Below, piece by piece: positions 26,819 to 35,069 of a stretch of DNA of 64,000 nt; the stretch's first letter is position 1, and every line of letters starts with the position of its first letter. Source of the DNA: Polynucleobacter hallstattensis. Its GTDB lineage: Bacteria; Pseudomonadota; Gammaproteobacteria; Burkholderiales; Burkholderiaceae. A program made the translations under genes and the position numbers. The DNA is taken from positions 62,001 through 126,000 of the forward strand of contig NZ_JACVPO010000002.1 of the NCBI RefSeq assembly GCF_018881835.1. The letters are read 5' to 3'. A model generated the notes under the pieces. That model was not told the origin of the DNA and did not search any database. It worked only from the letters and a program-made list of their open reading frames with translations.

Positions 26819-27811
26819 TTATTCGGCTTTTGCGCCGGATGCTTTCACTACTTCACGCCAGCGTTTTACCTCGGCTGTTGCGAAGTCGCGCATTTTCTCT
26901 GGGGATCCCGGCTCAGGTGTAGCCCCCAATTCTTGCAGGCGTTGACGCACATCTGGTGCTGTGAGCGCCTTATTCAGTGCAGCATTGAGCTTTTCAATAA
27001 TGGGCTTCGGAGTCCCTGCAGGAGCAGCCAAGGCAAACCATGACTGGACGTCAAAATTGGGATAACCAGACTCAGCAAGTGTAGGTACTTCGGGCAGCAA
27101 TGGGGATCGTTGTGCGCTTGTAATGCCAACTGGACGCAGCTTGCCACTTTGAATATGAGGCATTGCAGAAGGGGCGTTATCAAACATGGAATCTACCTGA
27201 CCCCCTAGTAGATCTGTGACAGCAGGAGCGCTACCCTTATAAGGGATGTGCAGCATTTGGATTTTAGATTGCATCTTAAACATTTCACCGGATAGATGTA
27301 TTGATGAGCCGCTGCCAGAGGACGCAAAAGTGATGCCATCTTTTGATTCTTTGGCATAGCGCACATATTCCGCGACTGTTTTAATTGGAAGGTTTGGGTT
27401 AACGACCAAAATATTGGGAATCTTGGCAATCATGCCAATAGGCTCTAAATCTTTAAGCGCGTCGTATCCGAGTTTTGGATATAGCGACATATTGATGGTG
27501 TTGGCAATCGAAAAGGCATAAAGGGTATAACCGTCAGCCGGTGACCTTACAACGATTTCTGCGCCTACATTGCTATTAGCACCAGGCTTGTTTTCAACAA
27601 TGACTGACTGACCCAAGGTATTGCCCATTTTTACTGCAACTAAACGTGCCAATATATCTGTAGCCCCTCCAGCGGAGTAGCCAACTATGATCTTGATAGA
27701 CTTATCAGGCCAACTTACGTTCGTTTGGGCGTTTGCTACTCCTAACGTTGAGCAGACTAGGGCAGTAAGTAATACAAGTAAACCTCTACGCTTTGCGAAA
27801 TATAAAGACAT
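26819..27811 (-). CDS. Bug-family (TctC-type) periplasmic solute receptor
   Basis: A 330-residue secreted receptor. The start is ATG 27811, supported by GGGAGAA upstream; a longer frame to 27871 lacks a ribosome binding site. The signal peptide ends near GVANAQTN. Family blocks: IKIIVGYSAGGATDILARLVA with the Asp, ENKPGANSNVGAEI, FASSGSGSSIHLSGEMF, HIPYKGSAPAVTDLLGGQ. It lies between the amidase and ligase genes, so it probably binds the amide or acid that they process. Confidence 0.9.
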   Translation of the reverse strand: MSLYFAKRRGLLVLLTALVCSTLGVANAQTNVSWPDKSIKIIVGYSAGGATDILARLVAVKMGNTLGQSVIVENKPGANSNVGAEIVVRSPADGYTLYAFSIANTINMSLYPKLGYDALKDLEPIGMIAKIPNILVVNPNLPIKTVAEYVRYAKESKDGITFASSGSGSSIHLSGEMFKMQSKIQMLHIPYKGSAPAVTDLLGGQVDSMFDNAPSAMPHIQSGKLRPVGITSAQRSPLLPEVPTLAESGYPNFDVQSWFALAAPAGTPKPIIEKLNAALNKALTAPDVRQRLQELGATPEPGSPEKMRDFATAEVKRWREVVKASGAKAE

Positions 27812-27882
27812 AACACTTCTCCCGAATTCAGAACTTTCCACACCCCAGATCAATATCTGGCCATGATTCATTTATAACACTG

Positions 27883-29199
27883 CTAGTTGTGCAAAGCCCG
27901 AAAGCTTGCCTCGGCGAACGCTGCCATATTGACTAATTTTTCATCCGCACGGTAATCGCCAATTAGCTGAACACCCAGTGGAAGTCCGTTGCTGGATTTG
28001 CATACCGGAAGCGCGATGGCTGGGGTGCCTATAAAACTCCAAAGAGAGCAAAAGATCGGATTTCCAGTAAAGCTGAGACCTTTTGGCGCCTCTCCGGTTG
28101 CGGGGGGTGCCAGGATTGCATCAAAATCTTGAAAATAGTTGCCGATGGATTTGCGCAATGCAATCTGCAGATTTTTGGCTTCTAGGTAATCCCTTTCCGA
28201 ATACGCATTTCCTTTTGCAATCAATTCTTTTATATCTGCGCCCAACAGATCAGGAAACTGCTCAAGATGTTTTGTATGGACTGCTGCAGCCTCACACGAC
28301 ATTAGTACCGTCAATGCTTCTATTCCATCCCAATAAGTCTGTGGTAACGATAACTCTTCAATACTGGCGCCTGAGGCTTTTAATAAAGCCGCTGCATTTT
28401 TTACGGTATCAACTTGTTCTTGGCTTAACAATTCATCGAATGGTGAATTGAGAATAGCAAAACGGGGGTTCCCCTCATCTAAAACTGCATTCACTGGCTT
28501 AAGAATAAGTTCAGGAATCACAATTAAATCATCCTCTTCGGTTGAGGAATTTTTAAGTAAATTAAATGCATAAACTGCATCTGCAACGGATCTGGTAAAA
28601 AAACCGATGTGATCTAGTGAGCCAGAGACTGGATGGACTCCGTAGCGAGAAACTGCTCCATAGCTTGCCTTAAATCCAACGACGCCACAGTATGAGGCTG
28701 GCCTAATAATTGACCCAGCAGTTTGGGATCCTATTGCCAGCGGTACGATCCCACTTGCAACAGCTGCTGCAGAGCCACTTGAAGATCCTCCAGGAGTGTG
28801 ATCACCATGCCATGGATTGGTTGTAGCCCCCGGGTTACGCCATGCAAATTCTGTCGTGACGCTTTTGCCGAAAATGACGCCACCCAAGTTACGAATCTTT
28901 TTGACTATTTCAGCATCCTCAATAGGCACAAAATCTTGATAGATTGGTGAGCCATAGCTAGTTACGAAATCTTTTGTATCGATCAGATCCTTAATCGCTA
29001 CTGGAATACCTCTAAGTGGACCTAAGCCTGATTGTTTTATCAGGGTTGGCAGTGTTGCTCTGACGGTGAATGCTTTTAAGGTCGGCTCCAATGTATCTGC
29101 CAGTTGCACGCATTGCTCTAAATAATGATCTACCGAGAGCATTTCTTTTTGAATGAGTTCGCAAGTTTGCAGAAGGCTATTTTGTATTTTCATGGTCAT
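27883..29199 (-). CDS. amidase (amidase-signature family)
   Basis: A 438-residue hydrolase with the Ser-cisSer-Lys triad: the Lys is in VAIKDLIDTKDF, and the glycine/serine-rich signature is GGSSSGSAAAVASG followed by IGSQTAGSIIRPASYCGVVG. It resembles GatA-like and AtzF/urea-carboxylate-type amidases. It cleaves a C-N amide bond; the likely products here are an acid for the downstream ligase and ammonia or an amine. I chose ATG 29199 because upstream residues of the longer frame (29268) are unlike the family; ATG 29193 is equally possible. It is the first gene of the reverse operon. Confidence 0.87.
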   Translation of the reverse strand: MTMKIQNSLLQTCELIQKEMLSVDHYLEQCVQLADTLEPTLKAFTVRATLPTLIKQSGLGPLRGIPVAIKDLIDTKDFVTSYGSPIYQDFVPIEDAEIVKKIRNLGGVIFGKSVTTEFAWRNPGATTNPWHGDHTPGGSSSGSAAAVASGIVPLAIGSQTAGSIIRPASYCGVVGFKASYGAVSRYGVHPVSGSLDHIGFFTRSVADAVYAFNLLKNSSTEEDDLIVIPELILKPVNAVLDEGNPRFAILNSPFDELLSQEQVDTVKNAAALLKASGASIEELSLPQTYWDGIEALTVLMSCEAAAVHTKHLEQFPDLLGADIKELIAKGNAYSERDYLEAKNLQIALRKSIGNYFQDFDAILAPPATGEAPKGLSFTGNPIFCSLWSFIGTPAIALPVCKSSNGLPLGVQLIGDYRADEKLVNMAAFAEASFRALHN

Positions 29200-29279
29200 T
29201 TCACTGTTTCTGATTGGCGCTTTGTACTTTATACCCCATTTGCCATTAAGCCAGCATGAAAACAACAAATTTAGTAAAG

Positions 29280-29309
29280 TTCACAACTTCACAACTTCTG
29301 TGCTATAGT
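29280..29309 (+). promoter_or_regulatory. candidate promoter of the small HTH gene
   Basis: TTCACA (29280-29285) and TATAGT (29304-29309) are separated by 18 bases. The -35 region lies in a short direct repeat, TTCACAAC twice in tandem, which could also be a regulator site. Transcription would begin near 29316. Confidence 0.4.
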
Positions 29310-29327
29310 ATTGCTAAGGGAGGTGTA

Positions 29328-29507
29328 ATGAGAAGAGCGATACCAAAAACACATCAAGCTTTAGATTGGATAGGGAAGGGGATGACCGCAGCTCAAGCCG
29401 CTAGGAAGATGGAGATTTCAGAATCTAGCGTCTATGCCGCCTTAAGAAAAACAAAAGCAAAAGATTCAGGTTGTTGTCCAACATGTGGTCACAAATTAAG
29501 GAAATAA
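29328..29507 (+). CDS. small helix-turn-helix protein with C-terminal CxxC
   Basis: A 59-residue protein. MTAAQAARKMEISESSVYAAL is a clear HTH segment of the type used to recognise DNA in small phage and mobile-element regulators. The C-terminus CCPTCGHKLRK holds a zinc-knuckle-like CxxC; two copies in a dimer could bind one metal. ATG 29328 has a very strong GGGAGGTG ribosome binding site 5-6 bases upstream, so the longer frame from 29256 is not used. Target genes are unknown. It is followed after one base by a secreted protein gene. Confidence 0.72.
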   Translation: MRRAIPKTHQALDWIGKGMTAAQAARKMEISESSVYAALRKTKAKDSGCCPTCGHKLRK

Positions 29508-29508
29508 G

Positions 29509-29805
29509 ATGAAGAAGACTCTATTGGCCGCTGTCTCAATCTCTGTAGCAGCATTGGCATATGCAAATACCTCATCGGATTCTCCTGAGTTGCTAATCCA
29601 GCAATGTAAGATTTCTGCTGAAGCAGTTTCCACATTGAAGGGATTGCGCTACGGAAATACCTCCATTCGCAAGGATGTAGCCGGCTTGATTAACTTAAAT
29701 CTAAAAGTTCAAGAGAATAAAGATGCAGCGCAAATGACTCTAAACCGTAAGGTTGATGATCAGGTCAATTCAACATCTGCTTTAGAGGCGAAGTATTGCT
29801 CTTAA
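29509..29805 (+). CDS. small secreted protein of unknown function
   Basis: A 98-residue protein with a signal peptide (MKKTLLAAVSISVAALAYAN, cleavage probably after AYA). The mature part is about 79 residues with two cysteines, one near the start (LLIQQCKIS) and one at the extreme end (KYCS), spaced to form one disulfide across a helical protein. I do not recognise the family. It starts one base after the HTH gene stop, whose end provides AAGGAAATAAG for ribosome binding, so the two are translationally coupled. A periplasmic location is the only supported statement. Confidence 0.68.
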   Translation: MKKTLLAAVSISVAALAYANTSSDSPELLIQQCKISAEAVSTLKGLRYGNTSIRKDVAGLINLNLKVQENKDAAQMTLNRKVDDQVNSTSALEAKYCS

Positions 29806-29850
29806 TGGTGTTTGAATGGGTTATTGCCCAATCATCTGTAAAGGCGTTTG

Positions 29851-30291
29851 ATGAGTCATTCATTTGAATGTCCAGAATGTGGCAATCCGCGAGGAATGCT
29901 CGGGGAATGTCGACAATGCGGAAGTGAGGAGCTTCCTCTCCCGCATAGTGACACGATGGTGTTGAATTTAAAGTTCGATAGTCCAAGTGCTGAGGAGGCT
30001 TTGGATCGGTTAACTATTGCACTGCGCCGAGCTTCGGAAGTGGGAATTAAGGCAATCCTATTGATACATGGCTATGGCGCCAGTGGCGAGGGTGGAAAAA
30101 TTAAATGGGCTGTACATGACGCCCTGAAAAATAACTATTTCTCCGACCGTGTTGATGAGTATCACTTCGGTGAGCAAACCGCATTTGGTAGCGAGGCATA
30201 CCATGCACTTTTAAGAAGAAGGCCTGGATTAAAAGCCTATCTAAAGCACTTCAAAGAAGGGAACGCAGGGATGACGGTATTAATACTGTGA
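29851..30291 (+). CDS. zinc-ribbon plus Smr-like domain protein
   Basis: A 146-residue protein. The first 30 residues hold CPECGN and CRQCGS, two CxxC pairs that form a zinc ribbon. Residues about 45-145 look like an Smr domain: SAEEALDRLTIALRRASEVG, then ILLIHGYGASGEGGKIKWAV, ending NAGMTVLIL. The DLH motif that usually opens Smr is replaced (NLKF). Smr domains are RNA or DNA endonucleases or nucleic-acid binders. AAGG lies 6 bases before ATG 29851. The combination with a zinc ribbon is not one I can match to a named family. Confidence 0.7.
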   Translation: MSHSFECPECGNPRGMLGECRQCGSEELPLPHSDTMVLNLKFDSPSAEEALDRLTIALRRASEVGIKAILLIHGYGASGEGGKIKWAVHDALKNNYFSDRVDEYHFGEQTAFGSEAYHALLRRRPGLKAYLKHFKEGNAGMTVLIL

Positions 30292-30321
30292 TCTTTGGAG
30301 TGAAGTGCTTAGAATAGAAGT

Positions 30322-30657
30322 ATGACTACTAAAAAACCGACAAGCACGCATGAACAAGCTCAGATTCATTCAGAAGATTTGATAAGTGACTTCAAGGCGC
30401 TGATGTCTGATGCTGAGGATCTCATTAAGGCAACTGCAAGACACGAGGATGGCCCACTCGGGACAATTCGCTCAAAGGCCTTGGATACTCTGAATAATGC
30501 AAAAGATAGGCTTTCATCTGTGGAAGGAACTTTGACTGACAAGGCTAAAGTTGTTGCTGAAGGTGCTGACGAGTTTGTGCATCGCAATCCTTGGGAGGCG
30601 GTAGGTGTTGCTGCTGGCCTTGGGCTCTTAATTGGCCTTCTTATTCGTCGTCACTAG
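30322..30657 (+). CDS. yqjD: YqjD/ElaB family (DUF883) inner-membrane-anchored ribosome-associated protein
   Basis: A 111-residue protein. A long amphipathic helical region (residues 15-85) is followed by one C-terminal membrane segment with a glycine zipper, AVGVAAGLGLLIGLLIRRH. That architecture is diagnostic of the DUF883 family; E. coli YqjD and ElaB bind ribosomes in stationary phase and tether them to the inner membrane. It is the first gene of a yqjD-yqjE-yqjK-like set with gaps of 6 bases and an overlap of 4. The short Gly/Ala zipper may also mediate oligomerisation. Confidence 0.87.
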   Translation: MTTKKPTSTHEQAQIHSEDLISDFKALMSDAEDLIKATARHEDGPLGTIRSKALDTLNNAKDRLSSVEGTLTDKAKVVAEGADEFVHRNPWEAVGVAAGLGLLIGLLIRRH

Positions 30658-30663
30658 GCATTC

Positions 30664-31035
30664 ATGTCGCAAGAAAACCTTTTATCCTCCCTGAAGAATC
30701 TCGTCTCTACGGGTGCATCCATTGCTCAGACCCGTTTGGAGTTGATTTCTACCGATGTGCAGATTGCGCGTACTAAGTTTTTGAGTCTATTAGTTATGGT
30801 GATCTTTACATTGTTTTTCTTGTTCTTTGGCTTGGTAATGCTGGCCTTGCTGATTGTGATTTATAGCTGGGAGACCGATCGGGTCTTGGCGCTGAGCTTG
30901 CTCACAAGTGGGTTCTTAGCTGTTGGCATTATTTTGGCGTTGGTAGTTATTCGCTCACTGAAAACCATGCCTAAACTTTTTGAAGCAACTATTGCGGAGT
31001 TGGCTAAGGATCGCCAGGGGCTTTCTAAACAATGA
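30664..31035 (+). CDS. yqjE: YqjE-like (phage-holin-family) membrane protein
   Basis: A 123-residue protein with an N-terminal helix (LLSSLKNLVSTGASIAQTRLELIST) and two hydrophobic segments, roughly residues 40-62 and 75-97. This is the layout of the YqjE/holin-X family, which is linked by gene order to YqjD. It is probably an inner-membrane partner. It overlaps the following yqjK-like gene by 4 bases (ATGA). No enzymatic motif is present. Confidence 0.83.
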   Translation: MSQENLLSSLKNLVSTGASIAQTRLELISTDVQIARTKFLSLLVMVIFTLFFLFFGLVMLALLIVIYSWETDRVLALSLLTSGFLAVGIILALVVIRSLKTMPKLFEATIAELAKDRQGLSKQ

Positions 31036-31313
31036 GGCAAAAGCTGCTAGAACTTGAGGCAAGACAGAGGGCGTTACAAGAGAGAGCAGCTCAAGAGCGT
31101 TCTGAGTTTGCCCTTCATTTCGAGCCGATTGAAAAGCCACTATCTTGGGCTGATAAAGGTATAGATGCTTTTAATTTTGTGAAGGGCACTCCAATTCTGT
31201 GGACCAGCGCTTTTGCGGCATTGGCCCACTACCAACCTAAGTTAGCTAGCAAAGTGCTTGCTGTAGGTTGGGGTACTGTCAAACTTCTCAAGGGTGCTAA
31301 GAGCCTTTTGTAA
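31032..31313 (+). CDS. yqjK: YqjK-like protein
   Basis: A 93-residue protein, basic and Gln/Glu/Arg-rich at the start (LELEARQRALQERAAQER, coiled-coil-like), with one hydrophobic segment (ILWTSAFAALAHYQ and the following LASKVLAVGWGTVKLL). YqjK proteins share this size and arrangement and follow YqjE. Start ATG 31032 overlaps the yqjE stop. It converges on apt with only 8 bases between the stop codons. Function is unknown. Confidence 0.7.
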   Translation: MRQKLLELEARQRALQERAAQERSEFALHFEPIEKPLSWADKGIDAFNFVKGTPILWTSAFAALAHYQPKLASKVLAVGWGTVKLLKGAKSLL

Positions 31314-31321
31314 GACTCGCT

Positions 31322-31840
31322 CTAGGCAATGAAGACTGTCTTATTGGCGATCCCGTTCTGGGTCAGGACTTCGCCTCCATGTAAACCAGCAATTTCCAAA
31401 AACGTGATGGCGCCAGCAACTTCAAAGCCAGCCTTTTTGAGCAATTTACTGGCTGCGATGATAGTTCCGCCCGTGGCCAGTACATCATCCACAATCAAAA
31501 CACGTGAACCAGCTGGCAAAGAAGATTGCGCAATTTCAAGAGAGTCTGAGCCATATTCCAAGCCATAGGATTCTCGATGGCTGGCTAAAGGCAGCTTATT
31601 GGGTTTTCGGGCTAAAGCGAGGCCTTTATGGGTTTGATAAGCGAGAGCGGTGCCAAAGATAAAGCCACGTGATTCAATACCTAAAATATGGCTGTAATCA
31701 AATTGTTGTGAAAGTGCCTCTAGTTGTAGCGTAGCCTTCTTAAATGCGCTCGGATTGGCTAATAAAGGGGAGATATCCCTAAAGAGGATTCCTGGCTTAG
31801 GAAAGTTGGGGACTCCGGGTAGATAATCTAATAAATTCAT
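31322..31840 (-). CDS. apt: adenine phosphoribosyltransferase
   Basis: A 172-residue purine-salvage enzyme converting adenine and PRPP to AMP. The PRPP motif is VLIVDDVLATGGTI; the adenine-binding loop is ESRGFIFGTALAYQ; GILFRDISPLL is the N-terminal family motif. I use ATG 31840; a GTG at 31861 would lengthen it into the divergent nucleosidase gene. The starts of the two divergent genes are only 11 bases apart. Nucleosidase action releases adenine, which Apt re-uses, so the pairing makes metabolic sense. Confidence 0.95.
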   Translation of the reverse strand: MNLLDYLPGVPNFPKPGILFRDISPLLANPSAFKKATLQLEALSQQFDYSHILGIESRGFIFGTALAYQTHKGLALARKPNKLPLASHRESYGLEYGSDSLEIAQSSLPAGSRVLIVDDVLATGGTIIAASKLLKKAGFEVAGAITFLEIAGLHGGEVLTQNGIANKTVFIA

Positions 31841-31851
31841 TATTGGCTGAC

Positions 31852-32415
31852 ATGAAAACACGATTACTCATTATTACCGCATTAGAGTCCGAGCTTGATA
31901 AAAGTACGTTGCCGGCGGGTGTCGATATTGTGTATTCTGGTGTTGGAAAAATCAATGCAACTGCGGCAAGCCTTCAGGCTATCCATCAATATCAGCCTCA
32001 AAGGATAGTGAACTTTGGTACCGTCGGAAAAATTAACTCTGCACTAGAAGGTTTATTGGAAATCGGTAAAGTGATTCAGCGCGACATGATGACGGTTCCT
32101 TTGGCGCCTCGAGGCCAAACCCCTTTTTGCCTTAAACCATCCCATTACCTTTCTCTTGGTGGTGAGCATACTTGTGGCACTGGCGATAGCTTTGTGACAG
32201 CGCATGATCCTTGGTTAATATCGCAGGGCGTTGATGTAGTAGATATGGAGTTATTTGCCATTGCTAATATGGCTCATCAATTTAACATTCCATGGCAATC
32301 ATTTAAATACGTAACTGATGATGCCAACGCTGACTCTGGAAATGAATGGACTCACCGCGTCAATCACGGCCAAGAGCTCTATTTAGATAAGCTCAAAGAC
32401 TTGATGAGCGCTTAA
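31852..32415 (+). CDS. MTA/SAH-type nucleosidase
   Basis: A 187-residue PNP_UDP family protein. IITALESELDKS holds the family start, YSGVGKINATAASLQAI the ribose/adenine site region, and VVDMELFAIANMAH contains the catalytic Glu region (VDMEL); KYVTDDANADS ends the site with the Asp. It is shorter than E. coli MTN (232 residues), lacking part of the middle. It probably cleaves methylthioadenosine or adenosylhomocysteine, but the substrate is inferred. ATG 31852 is used; a TTG 9 bases upstream is possible. It is divergent from apt with 11 bases between starts. Confidence 0.8.
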   Translation: MKTRLLIITALESELDKSTLPAGVDIVYSGVGKINATAASLQAIHQYQPQRIVNFGTVGKINSALEGLLEIGKVIQRDMMTVPLAPRGQTPFCLKPSHYLSLGGEHTCGTGDSFVTAHDPWLISQGVDVVDMELFAIANMAHQFNIPWQSFKYVTDDANADSGNEWTHRVNHGQELYLDKLKDLMSA

Positions 32416-32451
32416 AGCGCTCCAATCACAATCACCTCATTACTTAGGCAG

Positions 32452-34119
32452 ATGAACTCACAAAAACCTTGGCTAAAACACTATCTCGAGGGCGTTCCCT
32501 ATGAGATTGATTTAGTGGGTTATTCATCAATCGCGGATTTGATAGAAGATTCTTTAGGAAATTATCCCAATCGCATAGCAATGGACTCGATGGGGCACAC
32601 CACCAGCTATCGTCAACTCGATATCTTGTCCAAAGACTTCGCTGCTTATTTGCAAACTTTAGGTCTTGAAGCAGGAGCACGTATCGCCGTCATGTTCCCG
32701 AATGTTCCGCAATACTTAATTGCAATGCTAGGGACTCTACGTGCTGGCTTTGTCGTAGTTAATATCAATCCGCTCTATACCGCTCGTGAACTAGAGCATC
32801 AACTCCAAGATAGTGGTGCGACCATCTTGGTGATGCTTGAAAACTTTGCTCACGTATATCAAGAGATTGCTAATCAAGGGCTTGTAAAAAAAGTGATTGT
32901 GAGTAGCATAGGTGAGACTTTAGGACCCAAAGGCGTCATCATTAATTTGATTGCTCGCCATATTAAAAAGCTAGTTCCGCATTGGAGCTTTCCTTGTGTC
33001 AAATTCAATCAAGCTCTCAAAATCGGCTCTGGCCATGGCTTTACTAAGCCAAATCTAATACAGGACGATATTGCTTTTTTGCAATACACGGGCGGTACTA
33101 CGGGGGTTTCTAAAGGCGCAGTTTTATTACACCGCAATATATTAGCCAATATCACTCAGATTGAATCTTGGCTCGAGCCTGCTTTAAAAAACCGTCAGCA
33201 GCAATTAGTTTTTTTATGTGCCTTGCCTATGACTCATATCTTTGCGCTGACCGCCTGCGGCCTGCTTGGAATGCGTAAGGGTGCCAAACTATTATTGGTC
33301 GCCAATCCCCGTGATATCACTGGCTTTATTAAGCTGTTGATGAAGCACCCTGATATCAACATTTTTCCAGGTGTCAACACGCTATTTCATGCGCTGATTC
33401 ATCGTCCAGAATTTAAACATGTTCGCCTACCTCATCTCCTGGTCACCATCGGCGGTGGCATGGCGGTTCAAAAGAAAACAGCGGAGCTTTGGCAGAAGAT
33501 GATGGGAGTGCCGATTGCTCAGGGATATGGCCTATCAGAAACCTCTCCAGTGGTTTGTGTGAACACGCCATTTGTAAAAGAATTTACCGGATCCATTGGC
33601 ATGCCAGTGCCTAGTACGGATGTATTGATACTGGGTGATGATGGAGTAGAAGTGCCATTTGGCATGCCTGGAGAGATTTGTATTAAGGGTCCTCAAGTGA
33701 TGGCGGGTTACTGGAATAGACCAGAAGAGACTGCGCAATCTATTACGCCAGAGGGGTATTTTAAGTCTGGCGATATCGGCATCATGAGTCCTGATGGCTT
33801 TGTGCAGATTGTTGATCGTAAGAAAGACATGATCGTTGTTGCTGGCTATAAAGTATTTCCTAATGAAATCGAGGAAGTGATTTCTGAAATGCCCGGCGTA
33901 AGAGAATGCGCTGTGATTGGATTAACACACCGTAAGCTCGGTGAGATCGTCAAGGCCTATATCGTCAAGGATAAGCCTGAGCTAACTGAGGCTCAAGTCA
34001 TTCAGTATTGCAAAGAGCAAATGACTAGTTATAAACGTCCCAGAAAGATTGCCTTTATTGAGGAGATGCCCAAGTCTAATGTGGGCAAAATCTTGCGCCG
34101 TCATCTGCGCGACTTATAA
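32452..34119 (+). CDS. fadD: long-chain fatty acid-CoA ligase
   Basis: A 555-residue AMP-forming ligase that activates fatty acids for beta-oxidation or lipid synthesis at the inner membrane. The AMP-binding signature is FLQYTGGTTGVSKGAVLLHR; GYGLSETSPVV, YFKSGDIGIM, IVDRKKDMIVVAGYKVFP and the catalytic Lys in KSNVGKILRRHL follow. It is full length for FadD (about 560). It ends 17 bases from the convergent outer-membrane protein gene. Confidence 0.92.
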   Translation: MNSQKPWLKHYLEGVPYEIDLVGYSSIADLIEDSLGNYPNRIAMDSMGHTTSYRQLDILSKDFAAYLQTLGLEAGARIAVMFPNVPQYLIAMLGTLRAGFVVVNINPLYTARELEHQLQDSGATILVMLENFAHVYQEIANQGLVKKVIVSSIGETLGPKGVIINLIARHIKKLVPHWSFPCVKFNQALKIGSGHGFTKPNLIQDDIAFLQYTGGTTGVSKGAVLLHRNILANITQIESWLEPALKNRQQQLVFLCALPMTHIFALTACGLLGMRKGAKLLLVANPRDITGFIKLLMKHPDINIFPGVNTLFHALIHRPEFKHVRLPHLLVTIGGGMAVQKKTAELWQKMMGVPIAQGYGLSETSPVVCVNTPFVKEFTGSIGMPVPSTDVLILGDDGVEVPFGMPGEICIKGPQVMAGYWNRPEETAQSITPEGYFKSGDIGIMSPDGFVQIVDRKKDMIVVAGYKVFPNEIEEVISEMPGVRECAVIGLTHRKLGEIVKAYIVKDKPELTEAQVIQYCKEQMTSYKRPRKIAFIEEMPKSNVGKILRRHLRDL

Positions 34120-34136
34120 ATAAATAAACAAAAAAA

Positions 34137-35045
34137 CTATAGGCCACCGCCAAAGCGGTATTGCCAAGAAATCCCATATAAGTCATAACTATTATTGGTT
34201 CTCGAGTACACACCTGTGCTCGCCGATAGTCGAATCGAATGATGTTTATTTACTGGGTAGGACATCGTTGTGCCAAAGCGCCAATTTTCTTGACTGCCGT
34301 TAATCAGGTTGCCATTGAGATAGGATTGCCCACCAATAAAGTAGGTAGCATCTGCTGAGATCCAAGCAGTATTCTGAAAGTAATAAATCGCGTGTGTTTG
34401 TGTTGAGTAAACTGGGTTTTGAGATAGCGAGTTACCACCCATGAAGTCGGTATTGCTGGTGTAGAAAATACCAGCACCGGCGAGCTCAAATCTCCAGGGA
34501 CCAAGCGCCTTAGATACTCCTAGACCTGGTTGGATAAACCAACGATTTGCGCCCACATTAATGAGTTGATTGTCGTCGTACTTGCCCCATGGCACTGATG
34601 CTGCAAGACTGACCCCAACAATCACATCTTGCTGATAACTCTTAAATTGATCTAGCGTTAATGCTGGAGCACCATAAAGGTTAATTGCTGCCTTGATCAG
34701 TGGATCTGATAATCCCTCGGTACTGGCATTCACTGTGCGCCCACCAATCGAACTCGATCCAGTCAGTTGACCATAAGGAAGCACTAGAGTGAGCTTGCCG
34801 GATTGACCCCCTGCATCAAAGATATGGGTCAGACCCATGACTTCACTAGTTAGCGTGTAATTACCGGCCTTTGCTTGTGCAACCCCAGCGCTAATGAAGT
34901 TAATCCCAACAGGTGCATTGGAATAAGTGCGTGCTTCGATTTCTTGGGAATGAGATAGGGTTGGTAGTAAAGCGCCTGAAGTGAGAAATAGCCAAGTGCC
35001 TATTGCAAAAGCTCGACCTTGAGTAAGGCAGGAGAAATTAATCAT
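34137..35045 (-). CDS. outer-membrane beta-barrel transporter, MetA-pathway family (PF13557 type)
   Basis: A 302-residue protein with a signal peptide ending at about LSHSQEIE and repeated amphipathic beta strands such as WISADATYFIGGQSY, WRFELAGAGIFY and GISWQYRFGGGL. It is typical of the 'phenol degradation MetA' outer-membrane channels, with the GVGPGL-like block around the middle replaced by GVSKALGPW. Such proteins admit hydrophobic or aromatic substrates. The start chosen is ATG 35045. Which substrate it carries is not shown; fadD is convergent, not in the same operon. Confidence 0.72.
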   Translation of the reverse strand: MINFSCLTQGRAFAIGTWLFLTSGALLPTLSHSQEIEARTYSNAPVGINFISAGVAQAKAGNYTLTSEVMGLTHIFDAGGQSGKLTLVLPYGQLTGSSSIGGRTVNASTEGLSDPLIKAAINLYGAPALTLDQFKSYQQDVIVGVSLAASVPWGKYDDNQLINVGANRWFIQPGLGVSKALGPWRFELAGAGIFYTSNTDFMGGNSLSQNPVYSTQTHAIYYFQNTAWISADATYFIGGQSYLNGNLINGSQENWRFGTTMSYPVNKHHSIRLSASTGVYSRTNNSYDLYGISWQYRFGGGL

Positions 35046-35069
35046 CCGAGTTACATCACTCAAGTCAGA

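Noticed and set aside
28083..28451. 122-codon open frame antisense to the amidase gene
   Set aside because: It overlaps a well-supported gene on the other strand and shows no family motif.
18248..29300. Integrative element inserted at tRNA-Ser(GCU)
   Set aside because: No integrase gene is found, and I saw no good second copy of the tRNA 3' end at the right border; a partial CTCGTCTC match at about 30702-30709 lies inside yqjE and is too short.
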